64,000 nucleotides of DNA. Origin: Branchiostoma belcheri. Its lineage: Eukaryota > Chordata > Leptocardii > Amphioxiformes > Branchiostomatidae. Below the pieces are notes generated by a model. That model was given only the letters and a program-made list of their open reading frames with translations, was not told the DNA's origin and made no database searches. This document shows, piece by piece, positions 36,651 to 50,032 of this stretch; the stretch's first letter is position 1; each line of letters opens with the position of its first letter. Position numbers and translations under genes: made by a program. The stretch is taken from positions 209,648 through 273,647 of the forward strand of contig NW_017804054.1 in the NCBI RefSeq assembly GCF_001625305.1, in the 5' to 3' direction.

Positions 36651-39604
36651 GATCTGGCAGCATTGTCAACAGTCAAGCCACAACAGTGTAGGAGTGCTCC
36701 AACTCTAAGACCACCTCTACATGCAACCTTGACCCCAGATTAACATCTGCACCTACCAAATCCATTACCCTCCGTGAAAGGCAGCAACGTGCCAAACAAG
36801 TGACAATGTCGAAGCCAGCAGTGTGCCTCATGTCCCTTTAGCACAGCTTAGTGCGCAAAATGTACCCTAAGGGGGCTGTGCGTGATTCTGTAAAATATCA
36901 CGTTTATGCAATTACCTCAAGCTCCACAAGTCCAGCGAGAATCTTGCCGAAATGTTTGATCTTCTTACTTCCATGGCCGCATGGCTCCAAGTTCCTTAGA
37001 GTGCCAGCTTCTTGGCTAAAAGAGTCCTGCCTGCTCTTTGGTGCCTACGTGCTTCAGAGGGGACTTACGAAATGTGTACACAAACATGCACACACTCAGT
37101 AATCACACTAACAAACACCTCTGCTGGGAGTGCTGCTTAAGTCTACAGCCGAGTATCAAAACAGACCTTATATCCTGCTAGCGGGGAGGGCAAAGTCCCT
37201 TTATACATGCATGATAACGCTCTCATTAATCACAGTAATGAACTTGTGACTTCATAAGTGTGGCAAACATATTGATTTCTAGAGGCTGCAGGGTATTGGC
37301 AGTGATTTAGTGATTGAACTAGCTGAGAGCCAAGTCATTTTTCATCTTCTAATCCTCCATGCATACTTCAAAGAGTCTTGGCTGCCCAAAAGTCTGAGTA
37401 TCACTGCAACTTCTTGCCTTGTTAGACAGCAAGAATTCTACACAAAGCCTTAGCTTCCAACTCCAGTCCATGGTATTTTAGAAACAGTTTTAAAGCAATA
37501 ACCAAACTTCAGTGGACACATTGGCATTGGTTGTCAAACTGTGCATACTGTAACAGTTTTAACCTATGAGTAGGCCTAAGTGGTGTTGAGATAAGTACAA
37601 ACCAAGACATTCACCTCAAAAGCAGACACAGCCGTCCAGTCCTCCAACATGGCCTCCAATCATAACCTGTGTACTCTACCTGACCTTTGACACCTCCTGA
37701 TATCTCCATTCCCCCAGAGAGGGACACCCCAGGAGAGGGGGGGGGGGCAGATGTCCCCCTGCTGGTCATGTTGTGGTTAGAACCAGCATCTACAAATAGG
37801 GTCCATCTGCCACTGTTTGGATGGGATTTACAGTGATGATTAAATCAGTAGGCTAATCAAAACACTCTCAAACCCACTTTTCCTGATTCATCCCCATATT
37901 TAGTTAGTGCCTTTTACATGGAATCCCTTTTTGGATTCCTCCAGTAGATAAGGCTGCAGCTTTAGTCCCTGAAAGTTTCCCATCCTTCACATCTGACTTT
38001 ACTATGATAACATGAACATTCCCTAAGATTTTTCATAAGCTGTTTCATAACACCATACATCTTTTATTACAGTAAACCAATCTAATTTCATGGGAACATG
38101 ATTTAAGGTAGAAGGCTTTTGCTGCGTTTTAACTTTCCCATTTCCTTCAGTAAGCTACATAATGTTAATACAATATACAATTGACTCTATTATTATACTT
38201 AACATAAGAGAATGCACCTTTAACAAGCACCTATTTCACCAAAACCATAAGTAACCATAAGTAACAATATCAAGCAATAGCAAGATGATGATAAATCATA
38301 AGAACACTGACAAGAAAGGGGATTCTGATGATCTGATCATCTGATGATACCTCATCCTGTCAGTCAGTCCTGGCCTTCTGAGGTAGAGGTCAACACAGGT
38401 CAACCAGAGGCTCCCATGTTTAATCCTACCCTTCAAGCTTACTCAAGGCTGCCATCAATACAATACAAGGTGGGTGGAAAACGTAGACAACTTAACAAGA
38501 AAAATACCTTTATGATTACTAATGACTACAGAGCAATAACACAGTTAAGAATCAGCAGTCATAAATTGAATACGGAAACAGGAAGATACCACAATATTGT
38601 CTTTGACATTGACTACACTCCATAGCTTTATGCATTTGATACAGTAGGATCCAAAGTCTTGGCTCCTGAAACTCTGAAGGATACTGAAATTCAAACTAAA
38701 AGAAATGTGTACAAGTAACCACGGCTGGGGCATAATAGAAGACATACCACCATAACCTCCTTCCTTGGCTAAACTGATATCCTACCAGACTTAGTCCAAC
38801 TGGTTATGGGCTAGCCAATAGACTGCCAAAGAAATCTGCTTGAAGATTAGTAGTAAACACCTACTTAGCACTATGCACCTTGTACGCACACCACCTCAAA
38901 ATGTCGTAGAGATTCAGCAGAAACCGTACAAACCTGCTGTATTCTCTGACAGCAGCTCATCTGAAAAGGCTCGCTGCTTTGTGCTGTGACCACACAGTGC
39001 CTCAGTGTTATGATAAGCAGTTCTCGGGCTATTCCTCAAGCCCGAGACAAAGAAAGAACCATTCTAGCGAAGGACAAAGGCAGGAGTCAAATACTTGACC
39101 TGCTTCAATCAGCTTCACAATGGCGACATCAGTGCTCCCCGCAGAGCTAGTTTTATTCACATGTCTCGGTTGGCTCCTCAATACACGCCTGCCTTCCATC
39201 ACATTCCCTGCTCTACTTTTAGCAAGTCCTGCTTTTTACTTTTCTTCTCCACTTCCCTACAGTTCTGCGGGAGAATGGATGGGTCAATAAATGCCAGAGA
39301 GCCTCTCTAACCCGAGTTGTCTGGTGGGCCCATTTGCCTTTCATGCTGGTGACTTTTCTCATCCCCAACCCTTAGGCAGGGGGACAAAAGGTCCAGTACC
39401 TGGAAATGAAGTCACCACACCTTTTGGATGCATTGTTGATGGACCTGCTGGCAATGCCATTTGTTTTGTCATCTTTGCAGCATCATTGCTGCATTAATCT
39501 ACCTGGAAGCCTTAGGCCCTTTGCACAGGTATCATATACTACCGGTGATACTCCAATATTGAACTTGTACATAAAACCTGTATATTCCTCTTGTAGCATT
39601 AGTG

Positions 39605-39745
39605 ATAAATCAGGCACAATATCAGAGATGTCAGACTTCAGGGAAGTATTTTGAGTTTTTGTGACATTCAAATTCCCAAACCTACAAACCAGCCATCCGA
39701 AACAATATACATGTACATGTTGTACTCTTGTACCCGGAACTAATA
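39605..39745 (+). repeat. Dispersed repeat copy (family B), shortened
   Basis: Contains GAGATGTCAGACTTCAGGGA and GTATTTTGAGTTTTTGTGA, then CCGAAACAATATACATG and TGTACCCGGAACTAATAA. It lacks most of the middle portion present at 10856-11115. Confidence 0.5.
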
Positions 39746-40429
39746 AAAGAGATTTCTGTTGTTAAGTTGAATGTCAGCACATTAAACACTGTTCAATCTA
39801 ACTGTAAACTATGTGTATCTTTTTCCTTCACTGGTGGAATCAATTCCTAACATATGTAGGCATTGTTCCCTGTTCTGAACAGTCTGACTTCCTCTCCACA
39901 AAAGCCCATCTAGAATGATTGAAGAGATCCTTACAGCATGGACAGAGATAACCTTTAGCATTTTCCCCTTCAAGATGTAACACACAGATATGACTAACTA
40001 TGTGTGGAGAATGTCTAGCAGCTTTTCAATCTGTATTCATAACCTGAATATAACCTGCTTTCCATTTGTAGACTGCACTGGAGGGATGTTAAGTCATGTC
40101 AAACACCTCCAAAGTGCTGGCAGCCTACAAGGGCAATAGAGTCCCTCTAGGGTGTGTTCAAGCCATGCATTTTACAGTGTAGACGTAATGTCATATTCAA
40201 GTTTTTCTTCCTGCCCTCTTCTTTTATGAGGTCTGCTTGCTGTACTTTCTCCATAAAATGTCAGAGAATCATGAGAATGAATTGATGAGGCCTTGAGTAA
40301 ACTTTTGTTATATGTGGCTGCCAGCTCGTAGTGCATGAAGACTGTTGCTCAGACTGTACCAAGATGGTCAAGGCCAAAGATGAAGGTAGCAGAAAGTGCA
40401 TTTTAATCTAGGATACAGGATTTTTCTTT

Positions 40430-40760
40430 TACACAACCAAGATTTCTCACCTAACTGCTGACGTTTCGGTGTCTGTCAGACATCTTCCTCTGGGCTTCTG
40501 ACTGGAGGTCTGCTTCACACCGCTATATGTAGCCGATGTAGGGGGCGCTTTTGTGGCAAGAACATAAAAACCCCACCCTCATCCCGGGTCACCACTGGGG
40601 TCGACTTTCTATACTTCCTAAAAATCCTAAAAACATTACCGACCTGATGAAATTATTTTCAGAAATACATTTTAATCTGCCACAGAATTTCAACATAAGA
40701 TATAGACAAAAGACTTTGATTCCAAAAGTTGCTTCAGTTCATCCCTAGCCTCTTGACCTA
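40430..40760 (+). mobile_element. Possible retroelement remnant
   Basis: Contains CTGACGTTTCGGTGTCTGTC and an adjacent GTCAGACATCTTCCTCTGGG, phrases resembling the flanks of Penelope-like elements, then a short decayed frame (FNLPQNFNIRYRQKTLIPK). The assignment is a guess from style only. Confidence 0.2.
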
Positions 40761-41150
40761 AGGAATTCAGGAACAAGCTAACTGACCAGTAGAAAATTAG
40801 CTCCCTAGCACACCTCACTGGGCCAAAATCACTGACTCTAACTCAACTCGAAGTTAATTAGGTTTCAGCTGCAGTATCTTGGATTGATTTTCACTTCTAA
40901 GGGGAAAACCTTCTATGAATAGTGTAGTTGCCAAATCCTGCTTCCTTCAGGACCGGCTGCAATCAAAGTCAATTTCCTGGCAAGAACACAAAGAAACATG
41001 TACTTGTAACAAAGTGCAAGTACATGTACTTGTAACAACTATTTTCAACTCTTATGGATAAACTTTTACTGTCTCACAGGTAGATGTTGAACAATCATAA
41101 AACACACATCAATACCAGTGGACCAGCCACCTACTGTAGTGCTTGAATAA

Positions 41151-41665
41151 CTGTATCTGTATCTGTATCTATATAGCCGGTATAACCGCCTTTCGGCGTA
41201 ACACACCAGCTTCGCAGGCACGCGGCGCGGCGGCAGCTGGCTATATTACACCGATCGACTTGTTACACCTAACCCTTGAACTTCTAGCTCTAGACATTGT
41301 TTAAAGCTATCTATTGACAATGCCCCTACTGTACTTGGTGACAGTGAGTTCCACTCTGCGATAGTTCTAGGAAAGAATGAATTCTTGAACACTTCAATCC
41401 TTGGTTGATAACTCTGGTACTTGAATGCGTGGCTATTTCTTGTTCTCTTCTGGGCTGGTATTAGGTACTTAGTAGTTGGGACATCCACCAGTTTATTAGT
41501 CATTTTGTACATCATGCATAGTCTAGACATCTTTCTTCTGTCTTCCAGTGAGGTCCACTGTAGGTTTCTTTTCATTTCCGTGACACTAGCACCTCTTACA
41601 TAGTTGTTCATACAGAATCTTGCAGCTTGATTCTGTACCCTTTCCAATTTGTCTGTGTGGCCCAT
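41151..41665 (-). mobile_element. 5'-truncated CR1-like non-LTR retrotransposon, 3' end
   Basis: An intact minus-strand frame (41665-41246, 139 codons to a stop) reads DKLERVQNQAARFC, TSLEDRRKMSRLCMMYKM and FFPRTIAEWNSLS, the conserved C-terminal end of CR1/L2-type reverse transcriptase ORFs. It is followed by a 3' UTR with GTGTTACGCCGAAAGGCG and an ATACAG-repeat tail at 41151-41175. The element is cut off at its 5' end, as is usual for LINE copies, and lacks the catalytic reverse transcriptase core. The intact frame suggests a relatively young insertion. Confidence 0.8.
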
Positions 41666-44152
41666 GGGTCATTAGAAACAGAGATGGTATACTGAATGAT
41701 GTGGGAAAGAACTAATGTTGAGTCTCCACAAACCAACGACTTGTATCTAACTGTTTTTTGGCAGAAAACACCGTGCTATGATTTACCAGTACACCGGGTA
41801 CTGCTAAGCAGTATGCGAAGGACAGCATGGTCAAATGACCTTCAGCTGTGTTTCCCACCATTACAGCATGATTTCTTGGCTGTCCACCAGCTGTACCACA
41901 GCAGGTTCATCTCGCCTGGGAAATTAATGTTTCCTTCCGGAATATTCCGACTTGCTAGGGGGGGGGCATCGCCGTAATCTGGGGATTCAATCAATACATC
42001 TGAACATACCGTGGAATACTTAATCTTAACCTTCGGCTTGCTCCCAGCCACGTTCACTGCCAATGTGACAGGCATTGCCAGAGGACGTTCAAGCAATATA
42101 CAGGGAACGTTCTAATGATCACTCATGACTACTGCTAAAAAATTAGCATCTCTTTTACATTCTGACCACTTCAGACCATCTCAACATATATTCGACATCA
42201 CCAAAAGTCAAGAAAAAGCCAAACCTTGCAGTATACTAGTAGTAGTGTACCATAACCCATGTTTTAGATTACTAGAAGTCCAGTCAACATTGTGTGCTTT
42301 ACTACTTTTGCATTTGCATACCTGTTCTTAGCCTGATAGAGGATGAATGTACATTTGTACATGTACAACAAAGGTACATGTAGTACCATTATTATCGATT
42401 TACAGATTGGAAAACTTTTGATTGCAAAACTAAAATTTCCGAGGTTTGCTGCCAAACATGGCAAACTGGTCGACAGTTTAATGTCTAAACTTTCTGGACA
42501 TTTTGAATATCTCATCAACTCTATGGAGAAAAAACATGCCAAGACATGGGAATTGATGTGTAGAAGGGAGGATGGCTGAGGCATTATTGGCTGCTGCATG
42601 TGAGTGAGTACAAGGTGCCAAACAGGATGACATCCATTTGCACCAGAGCAACACTTGACCTTGTGATGCTGACCTCTAACCCCCAAGCCATCCAACATTC
42701 TGTACCACATGCTGGCATCACAATTGAGCGCACCACAATCCTGGGCATCTCATTGAAATTTGCACAAAGCAGTCTGCAAGGCTGGATTCTGTGGGCTCGT
42801 GCATTTTTTATCTGGAACATTTTCACAATATCTAACTTAAACATGAATGTAAACCAGGTGATAAATCTACAATTGTCAGTTTAAAAATTGTGACCTAATT
42901 CCACAGCATATGGCAGCAAATCCAGTTAAACCACGATTAATGTACAACTGCATGATCCAATCTGGAGGATGTCTTTTTATGTGTTCATTTCAAGCTCAGA
43001 CTCCAAGATCCAAGAGACTGTGCCAAAGCAGACATTGTGGGAAGCAATGAGAGTGTAAGATTGACTGAAAACATAACACAGTCACTGTCACACATGAAAG
43101 AATAACACACAACTGAAAGCATAACACCCAACCACAGTCAATGTTTCAAGAACAAGAAACAAACCTGCACGTTTCACATAACTCCTGTGCATTCCATTCC
43201 TCTCTTGCTTAATCATCAAGAACCTTGTTTATCATTGGAACGCAACTCTGTGCCACCAAACTTAGCAAGGCCACCATACTAAGCAATACCAAGACGAACT
43301 TGAACACTACTAACGCCTTATTATACACACTTCTTGCTCTGTAAAGGCCTTTGCGGGAGGTTGGCTATTTTTGTACTCGTCACAACCTGACAAAGGCACA
43401 GTCTTGGAAAGGGCTACAGTTGTTAGGGTCTGGAGACTGCCGTCGCGTCGCTTTCAGACAGACGGCAGGGCTCCAAAACAACTGGTGCCTCCACGGAAAC
43501 ATTCATACATTCTTCTTCACATGGCGCCAGCGGGGCATGATTGCATATTTTACCCTTCTGCTCCAAAATTGGCCATAATCTTTTTTCCATTACCATCCAG
43601 GCTGCAAATCATGTTACTTCCAGCTTCTCTAATCACAAGCGAGTCACCTTGCTGGCCTGCCACCCAATAGAAACCCCCGGCTAACAAGGAGGAATGGACT
43701 GAAAAATCACTGACTTACCTGAACATGTTTTAGAGAATCAAGAAAGACTGCCCAAATCAGCAGGCTTGGACAAATTCATGTTTAGCAGCCATACTTCAGG
43801 TATTAAGATAAGTTTCAACGGCTAGCTGATATCAACATTGAGGATTATGAAGGGATCTATAAAGTATGGCACACATGCAATGAATGGTGGTGGTTCCTCC
43901 AGCTATTTCTCCCTTCATCCCACAGCTATCGTTAACTCTAGTTTCTGGACATGTACATTTGCCATTACAGACAAAAAGGAGGTCTCCCAGACAGGGTAAC
44001 ATTAGAACTATCTAATGGATGTGAAGGACGGTACTATTAGGGATATCTCACACTGTGTCGGCACTTACAGCACTAAGGGTAAGCCAGGGAGGACACTTGC
44101 GGCACATTGATTTCACCAGAATTCTTGTAGTAACATTGTGCCTAAGATCAAG

Positions 44153-44190
44153 TACAGGTACAGGATTAGACACAACTGCCTGTACCTGTA
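44153..44190. repeat. Hairpin of the CAGGTACAGG repeat family
   Basis: TACAGGTACAGG and CCTGTACCTGTA form a perfect 12-base stem with a 14-base loop. The adjoining CCTGAATAATGTGACAAAGT also appears as CCTGAACAATTTGACAAAGT near 26719 and CTGAACAATTTCATT near 21752, so the hairpin marks one end of a dispersed family. Confidence 0.5.
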
Positions 44191-44934
44191 CCTGAATAAT
44201 GTGACAAAGTTATGTCATAACATTCACAGAATGTATATCTAGATTTCATGTACATTGTATCTTATGCAAAGAACCTATACATTCGAGAGGATCTTAAAGA
44301 ACCCATCTAAAAGAACCCAACTTATTTAACACACTTATTGAGAAGAGTCAGGGTAATCCAGTGTGCTTGGCTAAAAACCTGTGCCGTAGTCTACTATGGT
44401 GAAGTCACATTGCACTAGTAATACATTTTGTAGGTACTTGGAAAAGCATCATGCCTCTTTTCAGCTGAGTCTGACAAAAGAAGAAGAATGTTCTACCTGG
44501 ATGTCTAACCTTCATCGACCTTCAGAGAGGTAGTAGAAACTTTCAAAAGGAGTCTAGCTGGTTGCCGTGAATGCTACGCTATAAGTAGCTTTGACCCTCT
44601 GTAAGACGCAGCTAAAGTCAATGCGGCTCACTGAGAACCGCTGGAGTTGGCTACAGCTGATTGTGTCTGGCTGCTGCTAACTTAGGATGGCGCCGACGAG
44701 TAAGTCACAAGAATGCGCATGACTAAATACTCAAAGACTATCCTGAAGACTCAAGAGGATGTGAAAAAACAGCTACAGCCTGTAATAGATAACCCAAGAC
44801 TAAAAATGGAGATATAGGTAAGAACCTCTGAGTCTTATATAGGCTCAGTCACATAAGTAATAAGGTAATTTCGAGATCAAAAACAGGGAATTTGTGAGAT
44901 AGTTGTGCATTGTTGTACAAAATTAATCTGTTTT

Positions 44935-45060
44935 GTTATGGCTGTGACAGTTTCGGATCCTTTTCAGCGGTTGGTTCTGGCACAGTCCACTTGAAAACTC
45001 TACCCCATCAAAATCCTATCACAGTCTACAAAGAATGTGACCGTGCTCTGAAAATATCTA
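44935..45060 (-). repeat. Dispersed repeat copy (family A), inverted
   Basis: Read on the minus strand it has CCAGAACCAACCGCTGAAAA and GGATCCGAAACTGTCACAGC, corresponding to the 36465-36650 copy. Confidence 0.5.
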
Positions 45061-46948
45061 AATTTCAGACACAAAATATGTAACTGTGATTTCCATTCTT
45101 CCTGGAGGTGATGATTTTAAATGGGTCCTTCCAGCGACTTACCATGGCACCTACCATCTGGTTAGGCTCCCAGTCACTGACGTCATGCCCTGAACATTTA
45201 CCATCCACCCCGAACTCTGACCTTTGTAAAACTCTCAGTCCACATACAATCATTAGCAGCTACCTCAGCAGAACATTCACAGCAGATCAACACTAGTCCT
45301 TTTAGCCTGACTCATTTTACATGATGAGGCCGATCAGTGAAAATCTTTGCCCTATGGTGGTTTGCCATTTATGAGGTCACTAATATGCCAGGACAAGCTT
45401 TGCCCATTACACGCCAGCCAAATTGGTATTAGGGACATTTGATACTAAATGTAATCACCTCTTCTGGTCTGCAAATGTCAGCAAACCGAAGAGGTAATGC
45501 TGGAAGGCATACTGAATGCTATGTCGTTCATCAACCATAACCCATTTGTGTCAGGATAGGAGGTACCTGCAAAATTAACCTATCAGGAAACCGTGCTGGT
45601 TCAGAGACAATGAGACTGACTAATGTATCACCATGCTTTCAGCACACACCTATTACCTATAACTGAATGTGTGCATGAATACAGAACCCAAAAAATACAA
45701 GATACCAAAGATGTCAGACCTCCTTGAAATATTTTTGTGAATTTCTTGTTTATTCATGATGAATTTAATTCTGATTCTGTTTGAGTAAATTCACACTGGC
45801 TCCCATAAGAGAAGATATGGATATAGCAGGAAAATAATGACCTAAATAAATAACATTTTCTGGGACCTTTGGCCAAACTTCCTCTCAATGTGCCTGATGA
45901 GCCTACCATGTGGTAACACAAGCAAATACAGACGTATCAAAAACAAGACCTCCACACACAGAGGTAACAAAGATACCTCCTGTAACATCAGGTTCGCGGA
46001 AATGTGGCCCACCTTACATCCTCCCTGATATATATACCTGGTGTTTTACTGATGTATGTGGCTGTCATGTTCATTGCTGTCCAGACGTATTGAAGAACAA
46101 GAGAGACAAATTTCTCCATTCTCCCTGCCCTTTTCTTTTACAAGCCGTGCAGTGAGTAGATATATCATTATCTGGTGCTTAGCACGGTGTGGAAAACTAA
46201 TGTAGCAAGGAGTAATTTGTGCTATATATCTGGGGGTCCCTGGGGGGTGGATGGGCTTTTGGTTTCTGAGCCCACATCCATCCTGCTACCTTGGGATATT
46301 CTTGTTGTCGGCACTGATACAATAAGTGCCAGAAAGGTGGATTATATTTATCAGTCTTCGCAGGAGTGTTACAGACAGACAGTGCTGTGCCTGTCATTGT
46401 TACCTGTAAGGTGCTTACACCACCTGAAATACAACAGTTCCTGATAACATTGTTCAATGAACTGTACACAACATCAACATCCTTGTGGTGTTAGGGAACA
46501 TCGAACTAAGCTTCTCAAGTCAACAGAAGTTTTTTGCTGGTGCTGGGTTCCAAACCAGCTGCTATGTTCACCATGACATCACTGGTGAATTTAATTGGAT
46601 CACCTGGCAACAGGAATCTAGAACTGAAAATATGATTTGTAAGGTTTGATGTTTGCTAACATCAGAAGGTTGTTTATTTTGTACAAACATCTTTGTTGAT
46701 TAAATAATACTTCTCGTAGTTGAATGTTGACAGGAACTAACAAATTGTATACATGTATGGGTGAATGTTTCAAAACCTTTCGTAAAACTTTCATTAAAGA
46801 TGATAATTTAATAACATACGAGAAAGGATCCTTTTCAGCTGCCTTTGCATTGTTTCCTTTCTTTCCCACAGAAACATGAAACAACATAAGCCTGAAGACA
46901 CCAATGATCATGAAGTCTGGTGAACAAACGAAAGGTATTTTGACTTAC

Positions 46949-47046
46949 CGTGTAGGGTGATGGATGTTGACACCTGGTCAGGACCACTAACAGGACAAGT
47001 GGACTGACTTCTTGTCTGCAGGTATCTCAGGTATTCTGCAGGGCAC
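46949..47046 (-). other. Candidate exon (98 nt), minus strand
   Basis: The strongest splice-bounded segment outside the known genes: acceptor with a long pyrimidine tract (TTCCTGTTCTGTTTCCCCAG) and donor GTAAGTCA. Exactly one frame is open throughout (starting CPAEYLRYLQTRSQSTCP). It starts with one base completing a codon and ends with one base of the next. No family recognised. It may be a coding exon of an unknown gene or a 5'UTR exon of NDST about 24 kb downstream on the same strand. Confidence 0.4.
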
Positions 47047-47144
47047 CTGGGGAAACAGAACAGGAAACCTTTAGACTTCCTGTGGGCCACTAGAGGGAAG
47101 TCATCAGACAAGAGGGGAAGTAGGATCATTCACCAAAACATAAC

Positions 47145-47400
47145 AGTGGTGATATAATCGCCTTGTGGTAAGGGTTGTTGACTCAAAATCCGAAGGTTCT
47201 GGATTCAAATCCCTTCCAGGCCCCCATGTTGTGGTCTTGGGAAAGGCACTTTACAGTTACACCACTTTCTTCACTGGCGAGGTGAAATTGAGTACCTAGC
47301 TTTGGGATGTGTCCTCTCGGATAGACGGTAACACACAAAACAGGTGTGTTACACTTGAGGGTGGTTCTGCGAACAAACAGAAAGACCACTTTCTTAGAAA
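47145..47400 (+). mobile_element. tRNA-derived SINE-like copy
   Basis: A tRNA-like head (TCGCCTTGTGGTAAGGG resembling an A box, GGTTCTGGATTCAAATCCC matching a B box) is followed by a tail with CTTGGGAAAGGCACTTTACA and CACTTTCTTCACTGGCGAGG, typical of widespread marine-invertebrate SINEs. Ends with a perfect small palindrome (GTAACACAC...GTGTGTTAC). Not a functional tRNA gene: no cloverleaf can be completed. Confidence 0.6.
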
Positions 47401-47935
47401 TGTTACAAAAATGTCAAAATGGGCCATACTACAGTATGTACTTTGTACAACTCTTGCGCAATAGACTTTATTCATTCATACATGTACCTCCTTGATATAT
47501 CACACTGTCAAGACTTAATCGATAAATAATTATATCACCACAAAGATCCCCTGGCTAGGATGAAAATATTGATCCTTAGAATTTACTGCTTGTAGTGACA
47601 GCCTTCAGGCTCCCATATGACATATGTACATGTACAGTCTGTATGGTTGAAACATACTTTTTAATTCGATCACTATAACTGTAGGCAATGTTTTCTTTTC
47701 TTCCAACCTGTCTGTGGCATAGTAACAAGAAATAGATCTCAGATGTCCCAAACAACATGACAATGCACAAACTGTACATGTGTGAAGCGTTTGGACTAAT
47801 TTATGCTTTCATCATCATTAATCATGTAATTCATGTTGTGTCACTGTAATGAGAATTTGTTTTGCTTCCAGCACTACCCGTAGTGCCTTGCATCTCCCAG
47901 CATGCAATGGGACCCATGAAATAGTCTACAAAGGT

Positions 47936-50012
47936 TCCCCCAAAATATTACATGATGCTTAACTGCTGAAATATTATAATACATGTAAGAAGAACTTTCT
48001 GAAAGCCTTCACTTGACATTCAGCTTCATATTTCAGTTCACTTAAGACTAAACTTTATGGTAAATGCACACCACACATATCAATTTGTTGTGGATAATAC
48101 ATAAACATTGTATTTTGCTACAGTTGACTTAGCACTGAAATCCTTCGTATGGGTTTCCTTGGCATCGCAATCAAAAAGGAATTAAGGCCCGCTTTCTTTA
48201 ATGGTTGCCTATGTGCTCAGACAGGAGGAAAGCAAATCACGGATTTATCTCACATCATAATGACTTGGGAAGCTAATGTAGCATTGAATTGGGGCTGCTG
48301 CTTCAAATTTCCTTGTTGCAATTCTACGCAAATGAACAAACAGTGCCACAGGCATGGGGAGAATGAGAAATATGTTATGGCATGGATACTCAGGGAAACG
48401 ATGGTCACACTTTAATGTAAGGAGATATCCCATTGGGGTATACACTGGTAGTGAGGAATATCACAACACAGTTTAATGGTCTCAGGAGTACTATTGTGGC
48501 TTGATTGGACAACTGCGATCCATGGCCAAAGACATATTGAGTAGAGAAGAACTAATCTACCATTAAGTGATAGTATTGAACTGTTACCACATGGTTAAAA
48601 GTTTTGGGAATTGAAGTACAGTATGGTACGTTTTAAAGAGCTCCTCATGCATGAAACAAAGTAGAAGATTGGGTAAATCCTTAGACAGATGGTACACCTG
48701 TTATGTAGGTATGCTTCTAACCAATGGCTTTGCAGAATGACATATAGATAATATACTTTATTTCTTTACCTCATACCAAAGGACTAAGGCCAGGCAAGGA
48801 ACTAGTGGTAGTATTTTATCCTGACAAGGGCAACCTCGTATCGTCTACCAGTCCCTTTGTGAAGTTAACAACCTGCAAAGACTTATGTCACAGAAAATGT
48901 ATGAGCCCAAGCAACAAAAGCCTTCAGCAACCATCAGAAAAATCTGGTCGTTTGTCAAGTTGATCCACATATATGAGCCGTACTTCAAAGGAGGATACTG
49001 ATAGCAGACATGTAGACTGCTCCCTCTGAATAGTGACGCCTTGCTGTCAAACTATGGTTGACAAATAATTCAATTTACGTCATTCAGCGTTAGAAATACC
49101 CATCTGCAGTCTGCATTTTGCAGAGACAATTTCAACATTACGGAACAAAAATTAAGCAACCTGCAACTGTGCAGACTGAAAAAATCATGCAAGGGGTTCA
49201 ATGGAGCTTTTGTGTTACTATTAACTCTATAATATACAAGTAATTTTGCATATATTTTTCAAACTGCATGTAAAATGTTTGCCAACATGCAATGTTGTAT
49301 ATGCCATGTTTAGATCCCCATTTTTAAGTGTGCATTTTCAAAAAGTATTTTTGAATTGCAGAACAAAATTTTGACATTCTGCATTATTGCAGAACCACTG
49401 ATCATATTCCTGGAATCTTTAACACATGTAGGTAATATTGTGTATATACGATTTCTTGAATTTTCAATCCTCTATAAAATATAACCTTTTGTGAAATTCT
49501 ATAGTAATACAGCAAATATTCATTCTTCTGACACATGTAAGGAATATACTGTATACAATACCTTTACATACATGCACATGTAGGTAAACCAAATAAACAC
49601 AGATGCACTAGTGCACCCACAATCAACAATTAGGTGCACAGCTCCAATTCTGGGTACACAAAGTGCATATGCATCTAGTACAGGTATTTCAGCCCTGACA
49701 TTATAATGCATCTACATGCATGTATCTGACTTAGATACTGAGAGGGCTTACAACATGGCATGTATTGGTATCTGGACTATCGATTACAAAACATCAAGGG
49801 AACATTTGTATTGGCATGCATTAAACAATATGGTCGTACTAATTAGCTGAACCATGCCTCAAACGCACTCAAGATAATGAACAAGATAATTATCGATCTA
49901 AAACTTTGACTGGCTAATTATCATGTTGGCCAGGACATGCCCACGCATACATTTCTACCAAAAAGGCATTTGTATCGTTCAAGCTTGTGTGGTCATACTA
50001 TCATTGGGTCAA
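47936..50012 (+). repeat. Gap-flanking duplicate, copy 1
   Basis: 2077 bases ending at the N run. It is nearly identical over its whole length to 50033-52723 apart from small indels and one 540-base insertion in the other copy. Both copies begin TCCCCCAAAA/TCCCCCAAAT and end CTATCATTGGGTCAA. Most simply these are the two alleles of one heterozygous locus, placed in tandem by the assembler. The matching short frames at 48149-48415 and 50245-50517 differ by an indel and are not a gene. Confidence 0.9.
49085..49400. mobile_element. hAT-like MITE (family T), in copy 1
   Basis: Left end CAGCGTTAGAAATACC and right end GCAGAACCACTG, with internal TCTGCAGTCTGCA and TTGCAGAAC motifs. The counterpart at about 51196-51534 occupies the same position in copy 2, so this insertion predates the divergence of the two copies. 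Confidence 0.55.
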
Positions 50013-50032
50013 NNNNNNNNNNNNNNNNNNNN
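50013..50032. other. Assembly gap (20 N)
   Basis: Exactly twenty undetermined bases join the two copies of the duplicated segment. A fixed-length run usually marks a gap of unknown size. Confidence 0.99.

Larger units (their letters stand above)
29560..41150. other. Gene-poor, repeat-bearing region
   Basis: No coding gene supported on either strand. Contains dispersed-repeat copies (30545-30600, 32910-33115, 36465-36650, 39605-39745), a retroelement tail (33140-33205), a small hairpin (31308-31365) and a G11 run at 37737-37747. Minus-strand donor-like sites near 31195 and 36370 are isolated. Confidence 0.4.
41700..46940. other. Gene-poor region
   Basis: No coding gene supported. Plus-strand frames around 42343-42884 read KLKFPRFAAKHGKLVDSL and ITIERTTILGISLK, which could be a decayed reverse-transcriptase fragment but are too weak to call. 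Also holds a family A copy at 44935-45060, a hairpin at 44153-44190 and a family B fragment at 45690-45760. Confidence 0.35.

Noticed and set aside
42343-42884. Possible reverse transcriptase fragment on the plus strand
   Set aside because: Only faint resemblance around ITIERTTILGISLK; frames broken and no flanking LINE tail.
47145-47230. Possible tRNA gene
   Set aside because: A- and B-box-like sequences are present, but no acceptor stem or cloverleaf can be completed and a SINE tail follows.
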